Below, one piece after another: positions 1-10,043 of a stretch of DNA of 64,000 bases (position 1 is the stretch's first letter; every line of letters begins with the position of its first letter). The DNA is from Candidatus Poribacteria bacterium (lineage in GTDB: Bacteria; Poribacteria; WGA-4E; WGA-3G). Location of the stretch: assembly GCA_022824265.1 (NCBI GenBank), contig JAJEAG010000033.1, positions 1-64,000 of the forward strand. Reading direction: 5' to 3'. The position numbers and the translations under genes are program-made. The notes below the pieces were generated by a model. That model saw only the letters and a list, made by a program, of their open reading frames with translations, was not told the origin of the DNA and did not search any database.

Positions 1-567
1 ATATTTAACGTCACGGAAATCGTGGTTTAGATTTAGGGCATGTCCCAATTCATGTGCAATCAAATTCACAACGTCATCTTCTCTTACACAATTACCTGTC
101 GAGGGAATGAAAACCGGACCGCCTCCGTATCGTGCTTTACCGCAGTATCCACCGATCAAACCGTTGCTAACGTCAATAGATATGATATAGATATTGTCAT
201 CTACATCATGAAACCTTTGTCTTATCTCTGTCTCTACTTTATTGATAGTATTGTTGTGATAATATGCGTCGTCAAATTTACCTATAACTTGATGGATTAT
301 GGGATTATTGTTTGCGTCTTTTTCGTATTCAAAAGTCATTCTGCCGTAGCCGTGAAATTCCATTTGCTCTGCGTAGAATTCTTGAGTTTGTTTAATCTGA
401 TTTGATAATTTTGGTGGTATGTGTCTTTGGACAGGTCGGTTTTTAGGGACGAAGTATACCGCTTTTGTTATATGCTTTTGTGCTGCATTGACGTTTGTGC
501 TTAGAAATGTAGTGCTAAAAAGTACGATTATCGAAATTATACTTATTAATATAGCGTTTTTGAACAT
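1..567 (-). CDS. Secreted zinc metallopeptidase (metzincin-like), C-terminus beyond window edge
   Basis: Reading the minus strand from an ATG at 567 gives 189 open codons that run off the left edge. A good ribosome site (GAGGAGAA) lies just before the ATG. Residues 1 to about 29 are a signal peptide (hydrophobic LISIISIIVLFSTTF, then NVNAA). Near the end the chain reads HELGHALNLNH, which is the HExxHxxxxxH zinc-binding and catalytic-Glu motif of metzincins, with Asn where most families have Gly. It is therefore most likely an exported zinc protease. The substrate is unknown, and the Met-turn and any C-terminal sorting domain are outside the window. It is followed by another minus-strand gene that encodes an exported protein, with a gap of about 260 bases between them. 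Confidence 0.82.
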   Translation of the reverse strand, partial: MFKNAILISIISIIVLFSTTFLSTNVNAAQKHITKAVYFVPKNRPVQRHIPPKLSNQIKQTQEFYAEQMEFHGYGRMTFEYEKDANNNPIIHQVIGKFDDAYYHNNTINKVETEIRQRFHDVDDNIYIISIDVSNGLIGGYCGKARYGGGPVFIPSTGNCVREDDVVNLIAHELGHALNLNHDFRDVKY

Positions 568-828
568 CTGTTCTCCTCGTGAACTTGTTGTGTTATAGCA
601 ATTTTGACACAATCTCTGAAAAATATAAAGCGTAATTAGAAATCCTATATCTTGCTAATCAGATTCATTTTCCGGCTTCATCTTTACCCACAATGTTAAC
701 ATCTTAGTCTGTTGCAAATTATATACATGTGCTCTGCTCCATTCAGTGCTGAAATGAGCAGAATATTGCTTCATCAACCATATTGACACGTTATGGAAGA
801 TCATTCCTAATCTTGAGTCAAGGGGAGC

Positions 829-2889
829 TTATTTCATTAGTAACATTTTCCTTGTAGCGGAGAAATCCCCTGCTATTAGTGTATAGAAATACACACCACT
901 TGCAACAGTTTCACCTATATTGTTCTTACCATCCCAATATACCGCACCACTGCGGGTTTGATAGATACTTGTCTCTTGATAACCTAATACGAAATTCCTC
1001 ACATTATTACCATTCACATCATAGATTGTCAAAGTTACATTTGCAGGATTCAGGAGTTGATAAGGTATCCATGTCTCTGGATTAAACGGATTCGGATAGT
1101 TGGGAAGAAGCTCTGTTTTCTTAGGAATCGTAGAGTTAAGCAATTTTTGTAGGTTTGCTATACCTTTAAGGAAGGCAATAGAACCGTCATCTTCCATCTG
1201 TGCATACGTGATCCATGTGCGTATCGTTGCGGACAATTCTGTGTGGTTTACATCTGCGGTAGCAGAATCATTATTACCGTTAGCAATCTGACCGGGGGCG
1301 GAAGCTGTTGAATCGCCAATATGTTGTGCGACAATGATAAGGTCAAAGATACCAATCGTTCCATCTTCGTTCACGTCGGACTGTGGATTAACAGAGGCAT
1401 CTTCTCCTAAGTATTGTGCAACTTGCATGAGATCTAAAATATTCACCATTCCATCCTGATTAACATCCCAAGGTAGAAATACACGTTCTTCTACAGTGAT
1501 AACAATTTCAGGAGTGTGCATAGGAATTGCTATTAAATCACTTGAACCTGCATACAGGTTAGTAATTGCGACTTGTGTATCTCCAAGCTTCTTTGCAACA
1601 AATGTGACTGTGAGTAATTTCCCTGTATCGCTAACACCGTTTTTACTCAACCTTACAGCACCGATATCAGTTATTTTCCCTGCTGCGTTATCAATTGTAC
1701 TTTTAAGAAAGAATGTTGATACATTGTTTTCATTCAGGAAATCACCTTCGATCACTTCAACTGCTTCAAGTGCAACAGGGTCAAATACAATATCACATAA
1801 CCATCCCGACAAATTGGTAACATCTGCTATGTTAAGATGGAGTGTAAATATATCCTCAACGCGGACAGGAGTATTGTCTATTGAAAAGTATAGTCTTGCA
1901 CTACCTACATCCGATACGGTAATCACAATTTCGGGTGTTTTTATCTGTATTTCTACTGACTTGCTTGAACCTGCATACAGGTTTGCAAGTGTGACTTGTG
2001 TTGTCCCTATTCCCTTAGCTATAAATGTAACTGATAACAATCTTCCTGTGCCACTTACCCCATCTCTGCTTAATCTTACTGCGTCAAGACCGGTGATTTT
2101 ACCTGATGTGTTATCAATTGTGCTTTCGAGAAAGAATGTTGTTGCGCCGCCTTCTTTCAAGAAATCACCTTCAACTACTTCGACCGCTTCAAGTACATTA
2201 GGATCAAACTCAATACCACATTGCCATCTTGCCAAATCGGTGATATTTTCTGCATTCAGATGTAGTGTAAATGTGTCGCCGACGAGAATAGACGATGCCT
2301 CTGTGAAAAAGGAAAAAATAGGATCGACTATATTTGTTATGGGTTTATTTTCTATAGTGATGATAATATCTGGAACACTCAGAGGAATTGTTGCAGAGAT
2401 ACCACTTGTACCTGCATGTAAGTTGGTAACAGTTATTTGTGCATCACCCAAAGCTTTTGCCATGAATGTAACCGATAACAACCTACCATTACCACTAACC
2501 CCACCTATGGTAGTTCGTGCCGCGACGAGATCAGTTATTGTCCCGATTGTGTTATCAATTGTACTCGCCTGAAAGTATGTTGTTCCACCATCTTCCTTTA
2601 AGAAATTACCTTCAACTACCTCAACCGCTTCAAGTACATTAGGGTCAAACTCAATATTACATTGCCATCCTGCTAAGTCGGTGATGTTTTCTACATTCAA
2701 GTGCAACGTAAACGTATCCCCTACATATACAGGTGTATCACCTATAGAAAAGGTCAATTGAGTTGTTTGATTAGTATTCTGAGCATTGTTTTCTGTTTGT
2801 GCCTGTATTATGTATGGAGATATTGATAAAATTATCGTCCAGAGTACAATGGTATGAACACAACTATATTTTTTGTTAACTATATTCAT
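829..2889 (-). CDS. Exported protein with three cohesin-like domains, a type I dockerin and a C-terminal sorting domain
   Basis: 686 aa with an N-terminal signal peptide (about residues 1-31). Three homologous beta-sandwich units follow at about 43-180, 190-330 and 335-470; each contains the cohesin-like wording GDTFTLHLN, a W(Q/L)C(N/G/D)I.FDP stretch and LEAVEV.EG(N/D)FL. About residues 475-525 form a type I dockerin with two calcium loops (DVNQDGMVNILDL and DVNEDGTIGIFDL). From about 596 the chain ends in the NYPNPFNPETWIPYQL module, a FlgD-Ig/type IX-like sorting domain. Cohesins bind dockerins in cellulosome-type assemblies, so this could be a cell-surface scaffold; partners are inferred only. 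The second and third units are very alike, indicating tandem duplication. Another dockerin protein lies at 57074-58795. Confidence 0.8.
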   Translation of the reverse strand: MNIVNKKYSCVHTIVLWTIILSISPYIIQAQTENNAQNTNQTTQLTFSIGDTPVYVGDTFTLHLNVENITDLAGWQCNIEFDPNVLEAVEVVEGNFLKEDGGTTYFQASTIDNTIGTITDLVAARTTIGGVSGNGRLLSVTFMAKALGDAQITVTNLHAGTSGISATIPLSVPDIIITIENKPITNIVDPIFSFFTEASSILVGDTFTLHLNAENITDLARWQCGIEFDPNVLEAVEVVEGDFLKEGGATTFFLESTIDNTSGKITGLDAVRLSRDGVSGTGRLLSVTFIAKGIGTTQVTLANLYAGSSKSVEIQIKTPEIVITVSDVGSARLYFSIDNTPVRVEDIFTLHLNIADVTNLSGWLCDIVFDPVALEAVEVIEGDFLNENNVSTFFLKSTIDNAAGKITDIGAVRLSKNGVSDTGKLLTVTFVAKKLGDTQVAITNLYAGSSDLIAIPMHTPEIVITVEERVFLPWDVNQDGMVNILDLMQVAQYLGEDASVNPQSDVNEDGTIGIFDLIIVAQHIGDSTASAPGQIANGNNDSATADVNHTELSATIRTWITYAQMEDDGSIAFLKGIANLQKLLNSTIPKKTELLPNYPNPFNPETWIPYQLLNPANVTLTIYDVNGNNVRNFVLGYQETSIYQTRSGAVYWDGKNNIGETVASGVYFYTLIAGDFSATRKMLLMK

Positions 2890-3026
2890 TAAGTAAAATT
2901 CTTGATTGTCAGGAATGAAAAAATCTTATTTTTCTAAGTCAAATTACAACTAAAATTTACCATCATTATTTACATAAAAATATGATAGCATGGTCTCGTA
3001 TATTTAGCAAGAATTCGATGTTTAAC

Positions 3027-3055
3027 TTGCAATTTTCAAGAAAATGTATTATAAT
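3027..3055 (+). promoter_or_regulatory. Sigma70-type promoter of the tRNA cluster
   Basis: TTGCAA (3027-3032), a 17-base spacer and a perfect TATAAT (3050-3055). The first tRNA begins 36 bases after the -10 box, in the same orientation, with no other gene in between. Confidence 0.65.
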
Positions 3056-3090
3056 ATACAAACATTTTTATGATGAAAGACAACGATTAT

Positions 3091-3166
<76 letters not shown>

Positions 3167-3173
3167 TTCACAT

Positions 3174-3247
<74 letters not shown>

Positions 3248-3257
3248 TATTGTATAT

Positions 3258-3330
3258 GGTGGATGTAGCTCAGGGGTAGAGCGCCTGACTGTGGATCAGG
3301 AGGTCGTGGGTTCAAATCCCATCATCCACC
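3258..3330 (+). tRNA. tRNA-His (anticodon GUG)
   Basis: Acceptor GTGGATG pairs with CATCCAC, and the encoded extra G at 3258 faces discriminator C3330, the G-1:C73 pair that marks bacterial tRNA-His. Anticodon stem CCTGA/TCAGG, loop CTGTGGA, anticodon GTG. Confidence 0.96.
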
Positions 3331-3338
3331 TTTAGTAT

Positions 3339-3411
3339 GCGTCCGTAGTTCAATGGATAGAGCAATAGTCTTCGGAACTATAAGTTGGGGGTTCGAATCC
3401 CTCCGGACGCG
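3339..3411 (+). tRNA. tRNA-Arg (anticodon UCG)
   Basis: Acceptor GCGTCCG pairs with CGGACGC, discriminator G. Anticodon stem ATAGT/ACTAT with loop CTTCGGA gives TCG. T arm GGTTCGAATCC. It is the second Arg isoacceptor of the cluster; an unmodified U34 would read CGA/CGG codons, with A34-type ICG tRNA presumably elsewhere. Confidence 0.92.
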
Positions 3412-3412
3412 T

Positions 3413-3485
3413 GCGCCGTTAGCTCAATTGGCAGAGCATCTGACTCTTAATCAGAGGGTTGAAGGTTCGATTCCTTCACGGCGCA
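3413..3485 (+). tRNA. tRNA-Lys (anticodon CUU)
   Basis: Acceptor GCGCCGT pairs with ACGGCGC, discriminator A. Anticodon stem TCTGA/TCAGA with loop CTCTTAA gives CTT. It begins one base after the preceding tRNA, so the two must be separated by processing of a common transcript. Confidence 0.95.
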
Positions 3486-3545
3486 TCGGTTCTATTACAG
3501 AACAGATGCCCGAATTGTTACCTCTTGATGGGAATCATGCAAATC

Positions 3546-3630
3546 GGGCGGGTGCTGGAATTGGTAGACAGGATAGACTTAGGATCTATTGGGGTTACGC
3601 CTCGTGAGGGTTCAAGTCCCTCCTCGCCCA
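3546..3630 (+). tRNA. tRNA-Leu (anticodon UAG)
   Basis: Acceptor GGGCGGG pairs with CTCGCCC, discriminator A. The gene is 85 bases and has the long variable arm of class II tRNAs. The anticodon loop CTTAGGA gives TAG. It is the last and most separated tRNA of the cluster, 60 bases after tRNA-Lys. Confidence 0.93.
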
Positions 3631-3790
3631 CTTACAGTATAACAACATAATGCGGGTTCAAGATGCAGTTCAGGGGTATGGTACTTGTCGTTTGTGTTGT
3701 GTAATCCTCATTATAATTGCTAAGTAGAAACTTGAGGAATAGAACTGCACCTGAAAACCTTTTTGTGATTTGATTAAGGGAGAATCAAAC
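3631..3790 (+). other. Structured spacer between the tRNA cluster and tig, with a long-range inverted repeat
   Basis: TGCAGTTC (3664-3671) is perfectly complementary to GAACTGCA (3742-3749). Nested inside, CCTCA (3706-3710) pairs with TGAGG (3733-3737). The 5' half (GCGGGTTCAAGATGCAGTTCA, then GGGGTATGGTAC) resembles a tRNA D arm, but no T arm or paired anticodon stem can be built. It may be a decayed tRNA or a structured tig leader; I cannot decide which. Confidence 0.4.
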
Positions 3791-5098
3791 TTGAGAATTG
3801 AAGTAGAGACACTTGATAGCACGCAAGTCAGAATAGAGATTGAAGTGCCTGCTTTAGATGTAGACGAGGCAATAGAAGAAGCTTACCAATCCTTGCGGAG
3901 TTATGTTTCACTACCGGGTTTCAGAAAAGGACGGGTACCTTTAGCTTTTCTCAAATCACGTTACCATGAACATGTCAACAATGAAGTTGTAAAAGAACTT
4001 GTTTCAACAAGCTACGATAATGCAATACTTACCAAAGAATTGACACCGCTTGCCCAACCAACTTTTGACCCACCTTTGGAACAACTGAAAGTTAGCGAAA
4101 ATCAACCACTTGTATTCGCTGCAATCGTTGAAGTAAAACCTTCAATTACTCTCCCAGCTTACGAAGAGATCGAAACTGACAAAACTGCAGTCAATGTGCC
4201 ACGTGAGGATGTAGAGGCACATATTGAACAATTACAATTACACTCTGCAACTTTTGAACCGATTGAAGAAGATCGTCCAGTTGAAGCATCCGATTGTGTG
4301 CGCGTAGATTTGATCTGTAAAGTAGAAGGTGAAGAAATTGATACCGAAACAGAACAAGATGTAGATTTTGATCTCACATCAAAAAACCTTCATGCTGACC
4401 TAATCACAGAACTTGTAGGAATGCGCGTTGGTGATACGAAGGCGATTCAGATTAAGTATGATGAAACACACCCTATGCCTATACTTGCTGGCAAAAACGT
4501 AGAATACAATGTAACATTGCATGCAATTACCTTAAAACACCTGCCTGAACTGGACGATGAATTTGCGAAAGACCTTGGATATGAAACCTATAACCAGATG
4601 CATGGGGTTATTTGGAATACTTTGGTGGAAAATGAACGCATTCAGCATATTGAAAGACAAAAGACAGAAATACTTGAACAACTTATAGATAAGACTGAAA
4701 TAACAATTCCTGAGGATCTGGTCGACCAATATGTGGCGCAGGCATTACATAATCTGCAACAGGATTTAGAGTCAAAACAACAAACCGCAGAAGAAGCAGG
4801 AATTGATATGAACACGTTCCCTATGGAATTGCGCGAGAATGTCATTCAACAAACAAAACAGAATTGGATTTTTGAGGAAATAGCAGCTTTTGAAAATATT
4901 TACGTTAGCGATAATGAATTAGAGTTGGAGATTCAACGTGTTGCCCAACAAAGGAACCAGAACATACAAAAATATGCCGAATTACTAAAAACGAACAATC
5001 GTTTAGAGGATCTTAGGATTCATATACAGCACGAAAAGATCTACCAGTTTTTAATTGAGCAAGCATCAGAGAAAAAATCGTTAATTATTACTGGGTAA
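3791..5098 (+). CDS. tig: Trigger factor
   Basis: Ribosome-associated chaperone and peptidyl-prolyl isomerase that binds nascent chains at the tunnel exit. I place the start at the TTG at 3791 (435 aa): AAGGGAG lies 7-8 bases upstream, and the protein then begins [12 protein letters not shown], as trigger factors do. An upstream in-frame TTG at 3770 has no ribosome site. Residues 1 to about 115 are the ribosome-binding domain with the signature GFRKGRVP (usual GFRxGKxP). About 150-235 is the FKBP-like PPIase region, and the rest is the helical C-terminal chaperone arm, ending in charged coiled-coil sequence. It heads the tig-clpP-clpX-lon block, a widespread proteostasis gene order. Confidence 0.93.
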   Translation: MRIEVETLDSTQVRIEIEVPALDVDEAIEEAYQSLRSYVSLPGFRKGRVPLAFLKSRYHEHVNNEVVKELVSTSYDNAILTKELTPLAQPTFDPPLEQLKVSENQPLVFAAIVEVKPSITLPAYEEIETDKTAVNVPREDVEAHIEQLQLHSATFEPIEEDRPVEASDCVRVDLICKVEGEEIDTETEQDVDFDLTSKNLHADLITELVGMRVGDTKAIQIKYDETHPMPILAGKNVEYNVTLHAITLKHLPELDDEFAKDLGYETYNQMHGVIWNTLVENERIQHIERQKTEILEQLIDKTEITIPEDLVDQYVAQALHNLQQDLESKQQTAEEAGIDMNTFPMELRENVIQQTKQNWIFEEIAAFENIYVSDNELELEIQRVAQQRNQNIQKYAELLKTNNRLEDLRIHIQHEKIYQFLIEQASEKKSLIITG

Positions 5099-5219
5099 TT
5101 TCAAATATAATGGTCCTTTAAGTTATACGGATACATTGCCAACGCAAGCAAGGTTTAACAAACTTGTTAACTCCAGACTACTATTTGAATATTACGCACA
5201 CCGACCTACGGACACTAAA

Positions 5220-5810
5220 ATGAATCTTGTACCTATTGTTGTTGAACAAACAAATCGCGGAGAAAGATCTTACGATATCTACTCTCGGTTACTGGAAGAC
5301 CGAATTATTATGATCGGGACTTTGATTGAGGACGATACTGTTGCTAATCTTGTTACAGCACAAATGCTATTTCTTGAAGGGAAAGACCCGGATGCAGATA
5401 TAATCCTATATCTTAACACCCCTGGTGGGTCAGTTTCAGCAGGTTTGGCAATTTACGACACAATGCAGTATATAAAGGCAGATGTTCAAACATGGTGTTT
5501 AGGTCGGGCTTACAGTATGGGAGCAGTGCTATTAGCAGCTGGGACTCCTGGAAAACGATACGCATTACCACATGCTAAAGCATTGATTCATCAGCCTATG
5601 GCAGGCGGCATTAGTGGACAAGCAGCGGATATCAGTATTCATGCCAATGAAATCTTACGGGAACGTGAACGGCTTTACCAAATTTTAGCGCAACATACTG
5701 GGCAAAGCATAAATAAAATCGAAACAGATGCAGATCGAGATTTTTATATGACTGCCCAAGAAGCACTTGAGTACGGTATCGTTGATACTGTTGTCACACA
5801 TCGTCAGTAA
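5220..5810 (+). CDS. clpP: ATP-dependent Clp protease proteolytic subunit
   Basis: Serine protease that forms the barrel of ClpXP. The start chosen is the ATG at 5220 (196 aa), where the protein begins [20 protein letters not shown], the usual ClpP N-terminus. An in-frame TTG at 5136 would add 28 residues that match nothing I know from the family, and no propeptide is evident. The catalytic triad is visible: Ser99 in AYSMGA, His124 in ALIHQP, and Asp174 in DRDFYM. The nucleophile motif reads GRAYSMGA rather than the common GQAASMGA. ClpX lies 93 bases downstream in the same direction, as expected for a shared operon. Confidence 0.95.
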   Translation: MNLVPIVVEQTNRGERSYDIYSRLLEDRIIMIGTLIEDDTVANLVTAQMLFLEGKDPDADIILYLNTPGGSVSAGLAIYDTMQYIKADVQTWCLGRAYSMGAVLLAAGTPGKRYALPHAKALIHQPMAGGISGQAADISIHANEILRERERLYQILAQHTGQSINKIETDADRDFYMTAQEALEYGIVDTVVTHRQ

Positions 5811-5903
5811 CAGTATACTTGGGTATGTCTTCAGCCTATCAACCTGATAGTGATATACCTTCGTTATTAGCACGCACTATAAGAAAAGAAGTCGGAGGAA
5901 ATT

Positions 5904-7187
5904 ATGTCAGAATCAATTGATAGCAGAATGTTTTGCTCATTCTGTAATAGAGAACGCAGCCAAGTAACTGAACTCTTTCAAGGTGCTGAAGCGAAAATAT
6001 GCGATATATGTATAAATGAATGTAATAGAATACTCGCTAAAAATCATCCATCTTTAGATTTACCTGACCGCCCCGACGACACTGAAGAACAAGAAGATAT
6101 TGAACCCCCAGTACTACTCTTGGAACCAGCAGAAATAAAGGAAAAACTTGATGAATATGTAATCGGTCAAGAACATGCCAAAAAAATCCTTTCAGTAGCT
6201 GTTTATACACACTATAAACGGTTGCAGCATGATAGTACCGATGATATTGAATTAGACAAAAGTAATATTCTGTTGATAGGTCCTACTGGTACTGGAAAAA
6301 CACTGCTTGCACAAACGTTAGCGAAGGTATTAAACGTTCCATTTGCTATTGCCGATGCCACTACCGTTACGGAAGCAGGTTATGTCGGTGAAGACGTAGA
6401 GAACATTATTCTAAAACTGGTACAGGCTGCAGACGGAAACATCAAACGTGCGCAAACAGGTATTATTTATATAGATGAAATTGACAAAATAACGCGTAAA
6501 TCTGAAAATCCATCAATTACACGCGATGTTTCTGGTGAAGGGGTTCAACAGGCACTATTAAAAATATTAGAAGGTACCGTAGCGAGTGTTCCACCACGAG
6601 GTGGACGAAAACACCCACATCAAGAGATGTTAGAAGTAGATACAAAAAATGTACTCTTTATTTGTGGTGGTACTTTTATTGGTTTGGAGAACCTTATCAA
6701 GGACCGTCTTGGAAAACAGAGTATCGGTTTTGGATCAACCATTCAATCCAAAAACGATCAGAAAATACACGAAATATTAGAACATGCCACCGCTAAAGAC
6801 CTTACTAAATATGGTTTTATTCCAGAACTTATTGGAAGGCTGCCTATAGTCGCAGTACTGCAAGAACTTGATGAACCCGCATTGATTAGAATTCTGACCG
6901 AACCTAAAAATGCACTCGTTAAACAATATAAGCAACTTTTAGCGTATGAAGGTGTGCAATTTGATGTGACTGATGACGCACTCTCTGCGATTGCACATCA
7001 AGTAATTGAGCGCGAAACAGGCGCACGTGGCTTACGTGCGGTGATGGAAAAGATTATGCTTGATACAATGTACAAGATACCATCACTTTCCGATGTTAAT
7101 ATTTGTCAGATTACCAAAGATAGTGTATTAGGTAAAAGTCCTCCTGAATTAGTTGATACTCCGTCTGAAGCTCTAAAAACAGCCTAA
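5904..7187 (+). CDS. clpX: ATP-dependent Clp protease ATP-binding subunit ClpX
   Basis: AAA+ unfoldase that selects substrates and feeds them to ClpP. 427 aa, normal length. The N-terminal zinc-binding domain has Cys11, Cys14, Cys33 and Cys36 (CSFC...CDIC). The Walker A motif GPTGTGKT starts at about residue 126, Walker B is IIYIDEID, and the sensor/Arg-finger region [10 protein letters not shown] follows. GGAGGAAATT just before the ATG is a strong ribosome site. The C-terminal tail is short and acidic. The lon start codon comes 11 bases after the stop, so clpX and lon are almost certainly co-transcribed. Confidence 0.96.
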   Translation: MSESIDSRMFCSFCNRERSQVTELFQGAEAKICDICINECNRILAKNHPSLDLPDRPDDTEEQEDIEPPVLLLEPAEIKEKLDEYVIGQEHAKKILSVAVYTHYKRLQHDSTDDIELDKSNILLIGPTGTGKTLLAQTLAKVLNVPFAIADATTVTEAGYVGEDVENIILKLVQAADGNIKRAQTGIIYIDEIDKITRKSENPSITRDVSGEGVQQALLKILEGTVASVPPRGGRKHPHQEMLEVDTKNVLFICGGTFIGLENLIKDRLGKQSIGFGSTIQSKNDQKIHEILEHATAKDLTKYGFIPELIGRLPIVAVLQELDEPALIRILTEPKNALVKQYKQLLAYEGVQFDVTDDALSAIAHQVIERETGARGLRAVMEKIMLDTMYKIPSLSDVNICQITKDSVLGKSPPELVDTPSEALKTA

Positions 7188-7198
7188 AGGAGCAAACC

Positions 7199-9694
7199 AT
7201 GAATCAAGATACTGAAAGACTACCGAACGATTCAACTGTCTTATTACCTGTTATCGTCTTGCCACCACATTTTGAGACATTTTACCCAAAAACTAAATCT
7301 GTTCTTGATAACAGGTTAGTGGACTGGACACCATTGACTATTAAACGGGAAATGGGGGTACTCGCTGCTAAGGCGGCTATCAACACAAATTGGAAGGTAC
7401 TGTTTCTTCATCAAAAAAATGAACTCGAAGACAATGTGGAACCCGAACCCGATGATCTACATAATGTTGGGGTTGCAGCGAATATCATTCAAGAACATAA
7501 CCCTGGAAATAACGCAATACGGATTGCTGTGGAAACTTCCGCACGTGCAATCGTCGTAGAGTGCACAGAAGTGGATGGCTATTTGAGAGCATCAGTAAAA
7601 ATCGTATCCGAACTAACAGGTGTTGCTGATGCCTCTAAAGTACTTATTGAAAAAGCACAGAGCGTTTTCCGAAGTTATGCAAAAACACATTCAAAAGACA
7701 TATTACCTGATATGGAAAGGTATATACATGAAATTCAGGAACCTGGAATCCTCGCTGATAACATTGCGCGTTTTGTTAAGGATATTCCACCACACAGACG
7801 GCAAGAAATCCTTTCCGAACTTAACCCGATTAAACGTCTCAGGCTGATTATTGCGTTTCTTGAGGCAGACCTTGACTTAATTGACCTTGAAGATGAAATT
7901 CAATCTGAAGTGAGTGAGTCCGTAAAGAAAACGCATCGTGAATTCTATCTACAGGAGCAGTTAAAGGTCATTCAACGAAAACTTGGTAGAGAAAATGAGG
8001 TAGATGAAATAGACGATTTACGCGAGCAGGTCGAAAATGCAGGAATGTCTGAAGAAGCAGAAAAGAAAGCAATCAAAGAACTTGATAGACTCGCACAAAT
8101 ACCTCCTATGTCAGCAGAGTCGGGAGTTATTCGGAACTATGTGGATTGGCTTCTTGCAGTTCCGTGGAAAGAACGAACTGAAAATACCATTGAACTGGAT
8201 CAAGCTGAGAAGATCCTCAATGAAGACCATTACGGATTAGATAAACCCAAATCGAATGTACTGGAATACTTGGCTGTGCTTAAATTAGTTGAACAAGTAA
8301 AAGGTCCAATTCTTTGTTTGGTTGGTCCTCCTGGTGTCGGTAAGACATCATTAGGTAAATCAATCGCACGAGCAACAGGTAGAAAATTTGTTAGAATGTC
8401 CCTTGGTGGTGTGCGCGATGAAGCCGAAATACGCGGGCATCGTAGAACCTACATCGGTGCTATCCCCGGAAGAATCATTCAAGGTTTGCGTGATGTTGAA
8501 ACGAAAAATCCTCTTTTCCTGCTTGATGAAATAGACAAACTGAGTTCTGACTGGCGCGGTGACCCCGCATCAGCACTTCTTGAAGTTCTTGACCCCGAAC
8601 AGAATGAAACTTTTCGAGATCACTACTTGGATGTTGAATTTGACTTATCGGATATTATGTTTGTTACTACGGCAAATACGCGTATTACAATTCCACCCGC
8701 GCTTGAAGACCGCATGGAAGTTATTGACCTACCGGGTTATACCGATTTTGAAAAACATAAAATCGCAACCTTCCATCCGAACGGTCTAATTCCAAAGCAG
8801 TTAAATAACCACGGACTAAAGGAAGAGAATATAGAGTTTGACGATTCTGCAATCTATGATATAGTTCATAAATATACGCGTGAAGCAGGTGTTAGAAACC
8901 TTGAACGCAGCATTACCAGCGTATGCAGAAAGATCGCTAAACAGATCGTCACTGACGACACCCCTGATTTAAAGGTTCAGGTCACTACACTCAATTTAAA
9001 TGACTATCTCGGACCGCCAAAATGGACGCGTACTAAAGCACAAGAACATGATGAAGTCGGAGTCTCAACTGGTATGGTGTGGACGCAAGTCGGTGGTGAT
9101 ATTGTCTCCGTTGAAGCTACACTTATGCCGGGTGAAGGAAAGTTGGATATGACAGGACAACTGCAAGATGTAATGAAGGAATCTGTCCAAACAGCAGTCG
9201 CATATCTCAGATCCCGAGCGGACGATTTTGACATTTCTAAAGACACTTTCGAAAAGAACGATATCCATATTCATATTCCTGAAGGTGCAGTACCTAAAGA
9301 TGGTCCATCCGCGGGAATTACCGTTGCGACAGCGATTCTTAGTGCTATTACCAAGAAAATGGTACGTAAAGATTTTGCAATGACAGGCGAGATTACCCTT
9401 CGCGGACATGTTCTTCCAATTGGTGGACTAAAAGAAAAGGCACTTGCAGCCTATCGGAACGGTATAGTGGACATCATTATGCCTGAGGATAATGAAAAAG
9501 ATCTGTCAGATGTGCCTGATGAAATACGGGAGAATATCAGATGGCATCAGGTTAGTGACATGAAACAAGTATTGGAGTTAGCTCTAAAAAAAGATGCTGA
9601 AGGTGTATCTGAAACTGAACATGACGGAATTACACCTACTTCAGAGGAAGCTACTTTACAGAATCCAGATGTAATCGGACAGACAGGAAACTGA
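7199..9694 (+). CDS. lon: ATP-dependent protease Lon (LonA type)
   Basis: 831 aa, soluble LonA-type protease that degrades misfolded and regulatory proteins. The N-terminal substrate domain (residues 1 to about 210, [16 protein letters not shown]) is present but divergent at its start. A coiled-coil with [16 protein letters not shown] follows. The AAA+ module has Walker [10 protein letters not shown] (about 376-384) and Walker B LFLLDEID. The C-terminal protease domain has the Ser-Lys dyad: Ser704 in PKDGPSAG and Lys747 in [22 protein letters not shown] precedes the ATG. The last 35 residues are an acidic, low-complexity tail. No CIRCE or other heat-shock operator was seen upstream. Confidence 0.96.
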   Translation: MNQDTERLPNDSTVLLPVIVLPPHFETFYPKTKSVLDNRLVDWTPLTIKREMGVLAAKAAINTNWKVLFLHQKNELEDNVEPEPDDLHNVGVAANIIQEHNPGNNAIRIAVETSARAIVVECTEVDGYLRASVKIVSELTGVADASKVLIEKAQSVFRSYAKTHSKDILPDMERYIHEIQEPGILADNIARFVKDIPPHRRQEILSELNPIKRLRLIIAFLEADLDLIDLEDEIQSEVSESVKKTHREFYLQEQLKVIQRKLGRENEVDEIDDLREQVENAGMSEEAEKKAIKELDRLAQIPPMSAESGVIRNYVDWLLAVPWKERTENTIELDQAEKILNEDHYGLDKPKSNVLEYLAVLKLVEQVKGPILCLVGPPGVGKTSLGKSIARATGRKFVRMSLGGVRDEAEIRGHRRTYIGAIPGRIIQGLRDVETKNPLFLLDEIDKLSSDWRGDPASALLEVLDPEQNETFRDHYLDVEFDLSDIMFVTTANTRITIPPALEDRMEVIDLPGYTDFEKHKIATFHPNGLIPKQLNNHGLKEENIEFDDSAIYDIVHKYTREAGVRNLERSITSVCRKIAKQIVTDDTPDLKVQVTTLNLNDYLGPPKWTRTKAQEHDEVGVSTGMVWTQVGGDIVSVEATLMPGEGKLDMTGQLQDVMKESVQTAVAYLRSRADDFDISKDTFEKNDIHIHIPEGAVPKDGPSAGITVATAILSAITKKMVRKDFAMTGEITLRGHVLPIGGLKEKALAAYRNGIVDIIMPEDNEKDLSDVPDEIRENIRWHQVSDMKQVLELALKKDAEGVSETEHDGITPTSEEATLQNPDVIGQTGN

Positions 9695-9734
9695 CATCAA
9701 ATTCAGTAATGGTGCCTTGGTTTAATACGGAAAG

Positions 9735-9998
9735 ATGCGGGTAGATAAATTTTTACAAATATCACGACTTGTTAAACGACGGAATGCAGCCAATGCTTTG
9801 TGTAGTCGTGGTAATGTATTACTCAACAATCACCCCGCAAAAGCAGGTAAAACTGTTAATGTCGGCGATCACATTACTATAATTAATGATCCACTTCCCA
9901 CAGAGGAAAGGCAGGAATTGACTTACGAAATTCTTGAGGTGCCCTCCGGTAATGTATCTAAAGCCCGTGCAATTACACTGTATCGTCTGATTAAGTAG
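9735..9998 (+). CDS. S4-domain RNA-binding protein, RqcP/Hsp15 family
   Basis: 87 aa that is almost entirely one S4 domain: MRVDKFLQISRLVKRR, then RGNVLLNN, KAGKTVNVGDHITI. This is the arrangement of RqcP (YabO) and Hsp15, which bind the 50S subunit with peptidyl-tRNA during rescue of stalled ribosomes. Placement directly behind lon fits a role in translation quality control, though that link is inference. ACGGAAAG lies immediately before the ATG. Start and size match the family. Confidence 0.85.
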   Translation: MRVDKFLQISRLVKRRNAANALCSRGNVLLNNHPAKAGKTVNVGDHITIINDPLPTEERQELTYEILEVPSGNVSKARAITLYRLIK

Positions 9999-10043
9999 GT
10001 TAAAGTAAAACATTAGATAGCCCCATAATCCAATTAAATCAAC

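Noticed and set aside
40..405. 121-codon plus-strand frame
   Set aside because: It lies opposite the metallopeptidase, whose signal peptide and HExxH motif show the true strand.
1496..2572. 358-codon plus-strand frame
   Set aside because: It is antisense to the cohesin repeats; the repeated DNA keeps the shadow frame open, and it has no ribosome site or family resemblance.
3664..3750. Possible tRNA-Sec
   Set aside because: The 8-bp outer stem is suggestive, but no T arm, no UCA anticodon loop and no long variable arm can be formed.
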